Source: an uncultured Alphaproteobacteria bacterium
Lineage (GTDB): Bacteria > Pseudomonadota > Alphaproteobacteria > Rhizobiales > Aestuariivirgaceae
Assembly: GCA_945957365.1 (NCBI GenBank)
Contig: CAMFKI010000006.1
Span: 91,360 to 155,359 of the forward strand
DNA: 64,000 bases
Reading direction: 5' to 3'
This document shows, piece after piece, positions 35,037 through 43,477 of this stretch (position 1 is its first letter; the number at the start of each line of letters is the position of its first letter). A program made the position numbers and the translations under genes. The notes under the pieces were generated by a model that did not search any database, was not told the origin of the DNA, and worked only from the letters and a program-made list of their open reading frames with translations.

Positions 35037-36122
35037 CTAGACGTTCCGCGCGCGGTGGCGCCAGGCGCCGAGCAGTTCGAAGGCCACCGCCAGCACGGTG
35101 GGACCGATGAACAGGCCGAGGAAGCCGAAGGACAGGAAGCCGCCGAACACGCCCAACATCACGAACAGCAACGGCAGCTTGAGGCGCGGGCCGATGAGCA
35201 GCGGGCGCAGCAGATTGTCGATGAAGGTGACCATGATGCCCCAGCCGACGACGAACCAGAAGGCAACGCCGAACCCGCCCGAGGAATAGATCCACCAGGC
35301 CGCTCCGCCCCACACGAGGTTGATGAGGACGCCGCCGAACTGGCTGATGGCGAAGATCAGCGTCACGAAGCCGAGCGGTGCCGCCCCGGGAACGCCCGCA
35401 AGAAACAGGCCGAGCGCCATCAGCACGCCCTGGATCGCCGCGGTGCCGACGATGCCGTAGAACACGCCGCGCGTGACGCTCGCGGCGACGTCGGGGATGG
35501 CGGCGAGCTGCGGTCCGCCGAGCCGCATCAGGCTGTCGCGCAGCACCAGGGCCACGCGCTCGCCGCGCGACCAGAAGGTGGTGGCGACGATGATGGCGAC
35601 CGCGATGTCCATGAAGCTGGTGGCGAGGCTCAGCGCGGTGTCGGTCAGGAACTGGCGCGCCGGCTGGACATAGGACATCAGCAGGGCCTTCGATTCCGGC
35701 GTCTGCGTGAGCAGCCCGTTCCACGTGGTGGCGATCTTGGTTCCGACCAGCGGCAGACCGGTAATGAAAGCCGGAAGCTGCGGCGAAGACCCGACCCAGG
35801 CGATGCCGTGCTCCACAAGGCCCCTCACCTCGACGGCGAGGCCGGGTGCCGCCACCACCATGGGCGCCAGCACGAAGATCAGCAGCACGGTGAGCATCAG
35901 GGCAGCGGCCGTCAGCCCGGAGAACCCCTTCGACACCAGCCAGCTGCGCACCGGCCAGGCGGAGACCGCCATGATCGCGCCGAAGACGATTCCCAGCATG
36001 AAGGGCCGCAGCACCAGGTAGACGCCGGCCAGCAGGAGGCTGAACAGCAGCAGCAGCGCAAACTTCTCCATCAGCGAGGCGTTGCCACCGGTGATGTTCT
36101 GCATGTTGCCGGGCTGTTCCAT
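35037..36122 (-). CDS. AI-2E family transporter (PerM/YdiK-like)
   Basis: A 361-aa polytopic membrane protein of the AI-2E exporter superfamily. The N terminus has paired helices (LLLLFSLLLAGVYLVLRPFM). The C-terminal conserved block includes GTAAIQGVLMALGLFLAGVP, INLVWGGAAWWIY and the family end FLSFGFLGLFIGPTVLAV. The substrate is unknown; most members do not carry AI-2. ATG at 36122, or GTG one codon earlier. Confidence 0.85.
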   Translation of the reverse strand: MEQPGNMQNITGGNASLMEKFALLLLFSLLLAGVYLVLRPFMLGIVFGAIMAVSAWPVRSWLVSKGFSGLTAAALMLTVLLIFVLAPMVVAAPGLAVEVRGLVEHGIAWVGSSPQLPAFITGLPLVGTKIATTWNGLLTQTPESKALLMSYVQPARQFLTDTALSLATSFMDIAVAIIVATTFWSRGERVALVLRDSLMRLGGPQLAAIPDVAASVTRGVFYGIVGTAAIQGVLMALGLFLAGVPGAAPLGFVTLIFAISQFGGVLINLVWGGAAWWIYSSGGFGVAFWFVVGWGIMVTFIDNLLRPLLIGPRLKLPLLFVMLGVFGGFLSFGFLGLFIGPTVLAVAFELLGAWRHRARNV

Positions 36123-36185
36123 CACGTGTCCCCCAGAAGTCGCGCAAGCATAGCACGCGCGCGGGGGAAGGCGGAATGAGTCCGA

Positions 36186-36362
36186 TCAGGTCGGGTTTGA
36201 CGGGTCCTTGCCGCCCAGTGCGGCCTCGACGGCGAGCAGGCGGGTCGCCACTTCCTGCCAGCCGCGCTGCTGCGCCTCGTGGCCCAGAAAGCTGATCAGT
36301 GCGCTGTAGAGCGGGAGGATTTCGGTGTCAGGCACGCTGGCAAGCCTGTTCTTCTGCGTCAT
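36186..36362 (-). CDS. Small hypothetical protein (58 aa)
   Basis: Short acidic helical protein starting MTQKNRLASVPDTEIL, with LYSALISFLGHEAQQRGW. AGGA lies 9 bp before the ATG at 36362. The frame has normal GC3 use. No family recognised. It sits 63 bp upstream of the permease gene on the same strand and may be co-transcribed with it. Confidence 0.5.
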   Translation of the reverse strand: MTQKNRLASVPDTEILPLYSALISFLGHEAQQRGWQEVATRLLAVEAALGGKDPSNPT

Positions 36363-36511
36363 GTTCTCGTGTCCTGCTCTGCGCCGGTGGGCTGGTTGGG
36401 AGCGCAGTCCTAGGGGCACGGCGAAGACGGGGGCAAGAGAGAAACTACCTAATCGGCGGCATCGCCCGCAATCTTCCACGCCAGGCTGCCGCCGGCACAC
36501 CTGTTCAAAAC

Positions 36512-36542
36512 AAAAAATGCGGCCCCGCGTGGGGGCCGCATT
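36512..36542 (-). terminator. Rho-independent terminator of the ompA-like gene
   Basis: An 11-bp stem (core TGCGGCCCC / GGGGCCGCA) with a 5-base loop. Read on the minus strand it is followed by six T residues (complement of 36512-36517). It lies 22 bp after the OmpA-like stop. Confidence 0.92.
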
Positions 36543-36564
36543 CAAGCTCGGCGCCGGCCGCGTT

Positions 36565-37599
36565 TCAGCGGTCGGTGCGCTGCAGTTCGACGCGGCGATT
36601 GAGGGCGCGGCCCTGCAGCGTCTTGTTGGAGCCGATGGGGTTGGACGCGCCGCCGCCCGCCGTCTGCAGCCGCGCAGGGGAAATGCCAAGCTTGACGAGT
36701 GCCGACTTGAGCGATTCGGCGCGGGCCTGTGAAAGCCTCTGGTTATAACCCGGGTCGCCGATCGAATCGGTGTAGCCGGTGATGCGCAGCGTCCACAGCG
36801 GATTGTTCTTCAGCGTGGTCGCCATGTCGTTGATCAGGCCCTGCGACTCAGAGCGGATCGAGGCCTTGTCGAAGTCGAAGTGGATGCCATAGGTGCGGAA
36901 CATGCCCACCGTGGCGAGGGCCTGCTGCATGGCGCCCTGCAGGGCCACACCCGGCGTGGCGCGCACCACGCGCTCGGTGCGCGGCGTCGCCTCACCGGTG
37001 AACTGGATCGAATATTCGAGAAGGACCGGGTTGTTCTTGTTGTTGAGGAAGGTGAAGGTGCCGGTGGCGGATTTGCTCCTGCCCTTGAAGGTGCCGGTGG
37101 CGGTGATGGCCGGAACGTCAACCACCTGGTCGCCGAGCTGGACCGAGAACTTGGCCTTGGGATCGACCAGCGTGAACATGCCGTCCACCTTGTTGAGGTT
37201 TGCGTCATAGATGATCGAGGACGGAGCGGAGCCCGTCGTGCGCAGCTGCTCGAGGACGGCGCCGGACGTTCCGAGCGTCGTGGTGTTCGGCATGATCAGC
37301 GGCATGATGGAATTATAGCCCAGCACCATGGTGGGGGCGGAGGCGCGGTCCGCCACCTGGATGCGCCGCACCGCGCGCATGCCGCGCGAGCTCGAATAGT
37401 TGATGTCGAAGGTGGTGGGGCCGACCTTGGCGAAGGTCATCCAGGACTCGGCGTCGGGGCCATAGGCATTGGTCCAGGCGGTGGTGATCGATCCACCTTC
37501 GTTGGGCATGAAGGGACCGAGGCCCTGCTGGGCCCGGGCACCGCCCATGCCGAGAGCGATGAGCCCCGCCGCGAGAGCCGCCGTGATAAATCTGCGCAT
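36565..37599 (-). CDS. OmpA-family outer-membrane/peptidoglycan-binding protein
   Basis: A 344-aa exported protein: signal peptide ending GGARA, an N-terminal region of about 200 residues of unfamiliar beta-rich sequence, and a C-terminal OmpA domain (about 235-342). The OmpA domain carries IHFDFDKASIRSES, ITGYTDSIGDPGYNQRLSQARAES and NRRVELQR, the peptidoglycan-binding signatures. It probably anchors the outer membrane to the cell wall. Monocistronic with its own terminator. Confidence 0.9.
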   Translation of the reverse strand: MRRFITAALAAGLIALGMGGARAQQGLGPFMPNEGGSITTAWTNAYGPDAESWMTFAKVGPTTFDINYSSSRGMRAVRRIQVADRASAPTMVLGYNSIMPLIMPNTTTLGTSGAVLEQLRTTGSAPSSIIYDANLNKVDGMFTLVDPKAKFSVQLGDQVVDVPAITATGTFKGRSKSATGTFTFLNNKNNPVLLEYSIQFTGEATPRTERVVRATPGVALQGAMQQALATVGMFRTYGIHFDFDKASIRSESQGLINDMATTLKNNPLWTLRITGYTDSIGDPGYNQRLSQARAESLKSALVKLGISPARLQTAGGGASNPIGSNKTLQGRALNRRVELQRTDR

Positions 37600-37811
37600 G
37601 AATCCTATCCCTTTGCCGTCGTCAAAAGTGTTGCTGGTTGCAAATCAGCATAGTGCGGTTGCAGGTCGCGGGAAATGCCCTTTTGCCGGGATTTGACGCC
37701 GCTGCAGGAAGGCCGGCCTGTTCGCCGTTCAGGGAATGTTCGGGCTGGCGACGCCATTGCCCGCCGGGAGTGAAGCGGTCTGCCGTGATTGAAATTTGAC
37801 GTTGCGGCGGC

Positions 37812-38591
37812 CTAGAACTGGAACACCGCGGCGACCACCGGGCCCTTCTGCACCACGTCATAGACAAAGCCGTCGTGGCTGTAGTCGACCTTGGTGGCGC
37901 GGTAGCCGGCGAACATCGAGAAGTTCTTGTTGAACTCGTAGCCCGCGCCGCCCATCAGGTCCCACATCAGGTCGGAGCCGACGCCGAAGCCGCCGATCAT
38001 GGCCCAGCCGGTGGCATAGACCTTCGGCGCAAGGTTGACGCGCAGCTTGGCGCCGACCAGGGGGTCCACCCAGGTGGCGCCATCGCTCTTGGAGGCGCCG
38101 CCGAACACGCCGCCCTTGACGTCGAACTCGTTGTTGACCGACCACAGGCGCCCGCCCGCGATGACGTCGAGCCGTGCCATGTCGGTGTCGTAGAGAGCGT
38201 AGCCGGCGACGCCGGTGAGCATGGTGCTCTTGTTGGTGATGTCGATCTTGTCGGCGAGGATGCCGAGCGGCGTCTTCACCGAGCTGCTGACATTGGTATA
38301 GGTGCCGTCGACGCCCAGCATGAAGCGGCCGTTGCGCGCCTCCGCCATGCCCATGAACGCGAAATTGAGGTCCTGGATGATGTCGCGGAAGGGCAGATCG
38401 ATGTTGGCGGGCGGGAGCCCGAACACTCCGACCGTGCCATCGAGCCCCGAACCCCACAGGTAAGCCGCGGCGGTGAACTTCCAGTCGCTGGTATCCGGCA
38501 CGGGCGGAAGATCCGCGGCACGGCCCGTCGAAGCCAGGCCAGCGGCGAACAGAGCGGCAAGGGCAGTGAATTTCAGCGACTTCACGATCAT
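37812..38591 (-). CDS. Outer-membrane beta-barrel protein
   Basis: A 259-aa protein with signal peptide ALAALFAAGLASTGRA and alternating amphipathic strands rich in Gly and aromatic residues (WKFTAAAYLWGSGLDG, FMLGVDGTYTNVSS, YEFNKNFSMFAGYRATKVDY), ending in a C-terminal Phe (VVAAVFQF) as expected for Bam-dependent insertion. Probably a porin-like or surface barrel; no closer family is evident. ATG 38591. The 212 bp upstream of the OmpA-like start (37600-37811) holds no gene. Confidence 0.78.
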   Translation of the reverse strand: MIVKSLKFTALAALFAAGLASTGRAADLPPVPDTSDWKFTAAAYLWGSGLDGTVGVFGLPPANIDLPFRDIIQDLNFAFMGMAEARNGRFMLGVDGTYTNVSSSVKTPLGILADKIDITNKSTMLTGVAGYALYDTDMARLDVIAGGRLWSVNNEFDVKGGVFGGASKSDGATWVDPLVGAKLRVNLAPKVYATGWAMIGGFGVGSDLMWDLMGGAGYEFNKNFSMFAGYRATKVDYSHDGFVYDVVQKGPVVAAVFQF

Positions 38592-38795
38592 TTTACGATT
38601 CCCCGATGTCCGAGAATCTATACCGAAGGGGCCTGCCGCAGCAAAGTGCAACTGGCGACAACGACGCCATCGGACACGGTTTGCGGGAAAGTGACGCATC
38701 CGTGCAACACCTTGGAATTGAGCTCGATTGCCCCTAGATCATGTCATACGGGGAAAATCACCGCCGGCGACGCGGATCATGACAGGAGCGTTCAG

Positions 38796-39125
38796 ATGAC
38801 CAGGAAATTCATGACATGCGCACTGGCGCTTGCGCTGGTGGCCAGCCTGCCCCTTGAATCGGCCCTTGCGCGCGGAGGTGGCGGCGGCGGTGGCGACTTC
38901 GGCGGCGGCGGCAATTCGGGCGGCAGCGGCGGCGCCGCCGACCATGGGCCGAGCGACCGCGGCGGGTTCGGATTCGACCCGCCGCGCACGTCCTCACAAC
39001 AGCGGCTCTACGAACAGGCGCGCCGCACCTGCAATGGCCCGAGATATCCGAGCGGAGCGTCCCCCCGGGTCGATTACAGCGCCAACAGCTTCACCTGCTT
39101 CGAGACCGGAACCAGCCGTCACTGA
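38796..39125 (+). CDS. Secreted Gly-rich small protein
   Basis: A 109-aa protein with signal peptide (ALALALVASLPLESALA) followed by an extreme Gly run and a Cys-containing C-terminal half (RRTCNGPRYP, SFTCFETG). AGGAG lies 7 bp before the ATG. No function can be assigned; the pattern is common in small envelope proteins of alphaproteobacteria. Convergent with the DUF892 gene, 3 bp apart. Confidence 0.6.
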   Translation: MTRKFMTCALALALVASLPLESALARGGGGGGGDFGGGGNSGGSGGAADHGPSDRGGFGFDPPRTSSQQRLYEQARRTCNGPRYPSGASPRVDYSANSFTCFETGTSRH

Positions 39126-39128
39126 ACC

Positions 39129-39731
39129 TCAGCGGTCGGCTGAGGAGGCATCTTCCGCCTCCCCGGCCGCGCCGCGCTGGCCCGATGACTTGCCCGCGCC
39201 ACCCGACTTCGCCGTGCGGCCGGAACCCTTCGGCGCCGAAGGCTGGCGGGCATCCTCATTGGCCTGCTCGGCAATGCCGGTGAGCAACTGGTCGGTTTGC
39301 TCTTCTTCCTTCAGGGTGCGCTCGAGAAGTGCTGCGGCATTGCGCATGCCGAGCACTTCGGCCCAGCGGCGCAGCGTGCCATAGCGGGTGATCTCGTAAT
39401 GCTCCACCGCCTGGGCCGAGGAGATGAGGCCGGCATCGAGGGCGGGCGTGCCCTTGAATTCCTTGATGATGCTCTCGCCTTCGGCGATGATGCCTTCGAT
39501 CGCATCGCAGCGCTTGCCGCGGGCCGGTTGGCCGCAGATCTTGAAAACCTGTTCGAGCCGCTCGACCTGCCCCTCGGTCTGGGCGAGGTGCTTCTCGAAA
39601 CCCTTCTTCAGTTTCGGCGATTCCGCCGCCTTCGCCATTTTCGGAAGGGTCTTCAGGATACGCTTTTCGGCGTAGTAGATATCCTTCAGCGTATCGCTGA
39701 ACAGGTCTTCGAGCGTCTTTTCCTTGGCCAT
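39129..39731 (-). CDS. DUF892 ferritin-like protein (YciE/YciF family)
   Basis: A 200-aa protein with a four-helix ferritin-like domain (about residues 5-160). The family signature LEDLFSDTLKDIYYAEKRIL opens it, with further metal-site-type residues in FEKHLAQTEGQVERL and AVEHYEITRYG. The tail is disordered and Gly/Ser/Lys-rich. These proteins are strongly stress-induced in many bacteria. An EcfG-type promoter lies 37 bp upstream of the start. Confidence 0.9.
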   Translation of the reverse strand: MAKEKTLEDLFSDTLKDIYYAEKRILKTLPKMAKAAESPKLKKGFEKHLAQTEGQVERLEQVFKICGQPARGKRCDAIEGIIAEGESIIKEFKGTPALDAGLISSAQAVEHYEITRYGTLRRWAEVLGMRNAAALLERTLKEEEQTDQLLTGIAEQANEDARQPSAPKGSGRTAKSGGAGKSSGQRGAAGEAEDASSADR

Positions 39732-39767
39732 GGGGAATCCTCCAGCGGTTCAACTCAGTGCTGCCGC

Positions 39768-39792
39768 AACGGGACTCCCGCGCAACTGTTCC
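39768..39792 (-). promoter_or_regulatory. EcfG-type (general stress) promoter of the DUF892 gene
   Basis: On the minus strand GGAAC (39792-39788), 16 bp, then CGTT (39771-39768), an exact match to the alphaproteobacterial sigma-EcfG consensus. The CGTT end is 37 bp before the ATG at 39731. Confidence 0.8.
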
Positions 39793-39822
39793 GCCGGACC
39801 CACAGCTTCCGCCGCAAATTTG

Positions 39823-39996
39823 CTACTGCCGCATCGCGCCGGCGGCCAGCGGCCCCCAGATCATCGCCAGCATCACGATGAACCCCACTACATCGATCGG
39901 CATGAAGGCCGGCCCGCGGGTACGGCTGAGGTCGGCCCGGGCATCGGTTGCATAGCGGGTGTCGGTGGCATAGGTGGTCTGGTCACTCATGGTCAT
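39823..39996 (-). CDS. 57-aa membrane-anchored stress protein (hypothetical)
   Basis: Short protein: a polar N terminus rich in Thr, Asp and Tyr (TTYATDTRYATDARADL) and one C-terminal TM helix (IDVVGFIVMLAMIWGPLAAGA). AGGAG is 7 bp before the ATG at 39996. It has its own EcfG-type promoter just upstream, which supports it being a real gene. No family recognised. Confidence 0.68.
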   Translation of the reverse strand: MTMSDQTTYATDTRYATDARADLSRTRGPAFMPIDVVGFIVMLAMIWGPLAAGAMRQ

Positions 39997-40025
39997 GATG
40001 GTTCTCCTTGGGTATGATCTGAGCG

Positions 40026-40051
40026 AACGGATGCCCGTCGGACAAAGTTCC
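40026..40051 (-). promoter_or_regulatory. EcfG-type promoter of the 57-aa membrane protein gene
   Basis: Minus strand: GGAAC (40051-40047), 17 bp, CGTT (40029-40026), 30 bp before the ATG at 39996. Confidence 0.78.
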
Positions 40052-40074
40052 TGACGGCTGCCCCTGAGGCCGGG

Positions 40075-40099
40075 GGAACCCTTCGCCCCGCACCGCGTT
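40075..40099 (+). promoter_or_regulatory. EcfG-type promoter of the HWE kinase gene
   Basis: Plus strand: GGAAC (40075-40079), 16 bp, CGTT (40096-40099), 37 bp before the ATG at 40136. It is back to back with the promoter at 40026-40051. Confidence 0.75.
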
Positions 40100-40135
40100 C
40101 CGACGTGACTGGGGGCAAGTCCCGAGAGGACACCG

Positions 40136-42028
40136 ATGGGAGCCGAACGAAGCCTCTGGCCGAAGGGCGGGGCCGGAATGGCGGTGCTGATCCGCCAGCA
40201 CCATTGGGCGGCAACGCCCCTCGGACCCATTGCGAAGTGGCCCGATGGCCTGCGCACCGCCGTCGGCATCATGCTCGGCACCCGCCATCCCGCGGCCCTC
40301 ACCTGGGGCGAGGATCTCATCTTCCTCTACAACGACGCCTGCGCGCCGCTGCTCGGCCCCGATAAGCACCCGCACATTCTCGGGCTTCCCGCCGCCCGTG
40401 CCTGGCCCGAGTCGCACCACATCGTGGCGGCGGAAATCCGCTCGGTGCTGCAGGGCGGCGACAGCGTGTGGCAGGAGAACCGCCTGCTGCCGATCTGCCG
40501 CGGCGGCGTGGTGGAAGAGGCCTGGTGGACCTACAGCCGAAGCCCGGTGCATGACGAGCGCGCCGGGAACGGCGTGGGCGGGGTGCTCACGCTCATCACC
40601 GAAACCAGCAAGCCGATGCGGGCGCAGCGCGACAGCGAGGCGCGTTTCGCCATCGCCCGCGAGGCCGCACAGCTCGGCATCTTCGACTACGACTTCAGCA
40701 CCGACACCTGCATCTGGGACGCGCGGATCCGCAGCCTGTGGGGCGTTACCGCCAGCGAGACGATCACCGACGCGGTGTTCATGGACGGCATTCACCCGGA
40801 CGACCGCCCCGGCGTCATCGCCGCCCTGGCGAAGGCATCCGATCCGGCAGGCGACGGTGGATATCGCGCCGAGTACCGGGTCATCCACCGCGACAGCGGC
40901 GCGGCGTGCTGGCTGATGGCAGCCGGCCGGGGGCTGTTCCGCGACGGGAGGCCGGCGCGGCTCGTCGGCACCGTGCAGGACATCAGCGACCGGCGGCGCA
41001 GCGAGGACGCGCTGCGTTCCAGCGAGCAGCGCCTGCAGATCGGCCTTGCCGCGGGCCGGCTGGGCCACTGGACCTGGGATGCGGCGAGCGACAGCGTCAC
41101 CTTCTCGCCGCAGGCCTGCGACATCTTCGGCATCGGAGGTGGCGAGCCCCTTACCTGGAACGCCATCCGCGCGATGCTGCACCCGGACGACGCGCCGCGC
41201 GCGGTGAGGGCGGTGAAGCATTCGATCGCCACGGGGGACGACTACGCCATCGAATACCGTGTCAACCGGCCCGACGGATCGCATGTTTGGGTCGCGGCGC
41301 TGGGCCGGCCACTGTCGGCGAAGGACGGCGGACGGCAGGGCCTCATCGGCGTGGTGCAGGACATCACCGAGCGCAAATGCGCTGAAGAGAAGATCAGGCT
41401 GCTGATGGCGGAGGTCAATCACCGCTCGAAGAACCTGCTAGCAGTGGTGCAGTCGATCGCCCACCAGACCTCGATGCGGGGCTCGCCGCGCAGCTTCGCC
41501 CGGCGTTTCAGCGAGCGCCTCCAGGGTCTGGCCGCCAGTCATGACCTGCTGGTCGACAATGCCTGGCAGGGGGTTGAGCTCGCCGATCTCGTGGCCTCGC
41601 AGCTGTCGCATTTCCGCGACCTGGTGCGCCAGCGCATCCACTTCGACGGCCCTGCCCTGCAGCTCCGGCCATCGGCCGCCCAGGCGCTTGGCATGGCACT
41701 CCATGAACTGGCGACCAATGCCGGCAAATACGGCGCCCTTTCGGGAAGCGCCGGCCAGGTCCTCGTCCATTGGTCGGTCGATGCGCCCGATGCGCAGGAC
41801 GGCTTCCACATGGAATGGCACGAGCGCGGCGGTCCGCCTGTCGCCCAGCCGGTCACCAGCGGCTTCGGCAGCAAGCTGATCGCGCACATGACGGAAATCG
41901 CGCTGCAGGGCCGCGCCCGGCTCGACTACCGGCCTGACGGCGTGGTGTGGACGATCGATGCGCCGCTGGCGCCGATCACGACGCCGCCTGCGGAACGCGT
42001 GGCGTGGCGCCAGCCGCAGCAGGGTTGA
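40136..42028 (+). CDS. PAS-PAS-PAS HWE-family sensor histidine kinase
   Basis: A 630-aa soluble kinase with three PAS folds (about residues 33-158, 165-290 and 295-413) followed by an HWE kinase core. Features of the core are phospho-acceptor H429 in AEVNHRSKNLLAVVQS, N-box ALHELATNAGKYG (E524, N528) and the WHE signature EWHERGG (W561-E563). No TM helix, so it senses a cytoplasmic cue such as redox, light or a metabolite. HWE kinases commonly feed the PhyR-NepR-EcfG stress cascade, consistent with the EcfG-type promoter in front of it. No cognate response regulator is adjacent; the single-domain regulator at 48709 is one candidate. Confidence 0.92.
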   Translation: MGAERSLWPKGGAGMAVLIRQHHWAATPLGPIAKWPDGLRTAVGIMLGTRHPAALTWGEDLIFLYNDACAPLLGPDKHPHILGLPAARAWPESHHIVAAEIRSVLQGGDSVWQENRLLPICRGGVVEEAWWTYSRSPVHDERAGNGVGGVLTLITETSKPMRAQRDSEARFAIAREAAQLGIFDYDFSTDTCIWDARIRSLWGVTASETITDAVFMDGIHPDDRPGVIAALAKASDPAGDGGYRAEYRVIHRDSGAACWLMAAGRGLFRDGRPARLVGTVQDISDRRRSEDALRSSEQRLQIGLAAGRLGHWTWDAASDSVTFSPQACDIFGIGGGEPLTWNAIRAMLHPDDAPRAVRAVKHSIATGDDYAIEYRVNRPDGSHVWVAALGRPLSAKDGGRQGLIGVVQDITERKCAEEKIRLLMAEVNHRSKNLLAVVQSIAHQTSMRGSPRSFARRFSERLQGLAASHDLLVDNAWQGVELADLVASQLSHFRDLVRQRIHFDGPALQLRPSAAQALGMALHELATNAGKYGALSGSAGQVLVHWSVDAPDAQDGFHMEWHERGGPPVAQPVTSGFGSKLIAHMTEIALQGRARLDYRPDGVVWTIDAPLAPITTPPAERVAWRQPQQG

Positions 42029-42064
42029 GGAAACCTTTGCCGCGCCGCGGCGTTTTCTCCGTCC

Positions 42065-43411
42065 ATGATTCCAGCGCCCACGATCAGCCAAACGAGGACG
42101 GACGCCATCGCCACCTTCATGTTCTGCACCGGCATCGAGAATTCCAATCCCACCATCGACGGTGGCCGCACCCGCGTCGACGAGATGGAAAGCTGCGGCT
42201 TTTACGAACGATGGCAGGAGGATTTCGCCCTGGTGCAGGACCTCGGCATCAATTTCCTGCGCTATGGCCCGCCGATCCACCGCACCTTCCTGGGGCCCGG
42301 CAGATACGACTGGGACTTCGCCGACCGCACCTTCGCCGAAATCCGCCGCCTGCGCATCGTGCCGATCGTCGATCTGTGCCACTTCGGCCTTCCCGACTGG
42401 CTGGGCAATTTCCAGAACCCGGATTTTCCCGCGCAGTTCGAGGCCTATGCGCTGGCCTTCGCCAGGCGCTATCCCTGGGTGCAGCTCTACACGCCGGTGA
42501 ACGAAATGTTCATCTGCGCCACCTTCTCGGCGCGCTATGGCTGGTGGAACGAGCAGGAAACCTCGGACCGCGCCTACGTCACCGCCATCAAGCACATCGT
42601 CAAGGCCAATGTGCTGGCGATGCAGGCCATCCTGACGGCCAGGCCCGACGCCATCTTCATCCAGTCCGAATCCTCGGAATATTTTCATGCCGAGAACCCG
42701 GCCGCCATCGGCCCTGCGGAGCACCTGAACTCGCTGCGCTTCCTGCCGCTCGACCTCAACTACGGGCGGCGGGTGGACAGCGAGGTCTATGAATTCCTGA
42801 TGGGCAACGGCATGACGCGCGAGGAGTACCAGTTCTTCCTCGCCCACCGCCTGAAGCAGCATTGCATCATGGGCAACGACTACTACGTCACCAACGAGCA
42901 CCGCGTCTGCGCCGACGGCATGCTGCGCGCCGCCGGCGAGGTCTTCGGCTATGACGAGATCACCCGTCAGTATTTCGACCGCTATCGCCTGCCCGTCATG
43001 CACACCGAGACCAATCACAACGAGGGCCCCACCGGACAGGAGGCGGTGAACTGGCTGTGGAAGGAATGGGCCAACGTGCTGCGGGTCAGGAACAACGGGG
43101 TGCCCATCGTCGGCTTTACATGGTACTCGCTCACCGACCAGGTGGACTGGGATACCGCACTCCGCCAGAAGAACAACCGCGTCAATCCACTGGGCCTCTA
43201 CGACCTCGACCGCAACATCCGCAATGTCGGCCGCGCCTACCGCCAGCTGATCCAGGACTGGCGCAACGTACTGCCCACCCAGAGCCTGTGCCTCACCGTA
43301 CCCGTGGTGATGCCCGGCGAGGGCGGCGACGTCCATGCCGAGGCGCAGCGCGAGAAGGCTTCCGAAATCGCCCACAGCCAGACCGCCCAGCCTTCGACGC
43401 AGGCCAGCTGA
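42065..43411 (+). CDS. Glycoside hydrolase family 1-type beta-glycosidase
   Basis: A 448-aa (beta/alpha)8 enzyme. Acid/base glutamate E147 lies in LYTPVNEMFICA and the likely nucleophile E315 in VMHTETNHNEG. A GH1-like C-terminal segment, VGFTWYSLTDQVDWD, is also present. Short for GH1 and divergent in the N-terminal third, where a typical family start is replaced by CTGIENSNPTIDGG. Cytoplasmic, with no signal peptide. Followed at 66 bp by a sugar epimerase gene, so a role in oligosaccharide breakdown is plausible; the substrate cannot be stated. Confidence 0.8.
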   Translation: MIPAPTISQTRTDAIATFMFCTGIENSNPTIDGGRTRVDEMESCGFYERWQEDFALVQDLGINFLRYGPPIHRTFLGPGRYDWDFADRTFAEIRRLRIVPIVDLCHFGLPDWLGNFQNPDFPAQFEAYALAFARRYPWVQLYTPVNEMFICATFSARYGWWNEQETSDRAYVTAIKHIVKANVLAMQAILTARPDAIFIQSESSEYFHAENPAAIGPAEHLNSLRFLPLDLNYGRRVDSEVYEFLMGNGMTREEYQFFLAHRLKQHCIMGNDYYVTNEHRVCADGMLRAAGEVFGYDEITRQYFDRYRLPVMHTETNHNEGPTGQEAVNWLWKEWANVLRVRNNGVPIVGFTWYSLTDQVDWDTALRQKNNRVNPLGLYDLDRNIRNVGRAYRQLIQDWRNVLPTQSLCLTVPVVMPGEGGDVHAEAQREKASEIAHSQTAQPSTQAS

Positions 43412-43477
43412 CCCACCCTTGCCAGCCTGCTGCGGCTCTCCTAACAACATGGCCTCACATGTCCGAGGGAGAATTCC

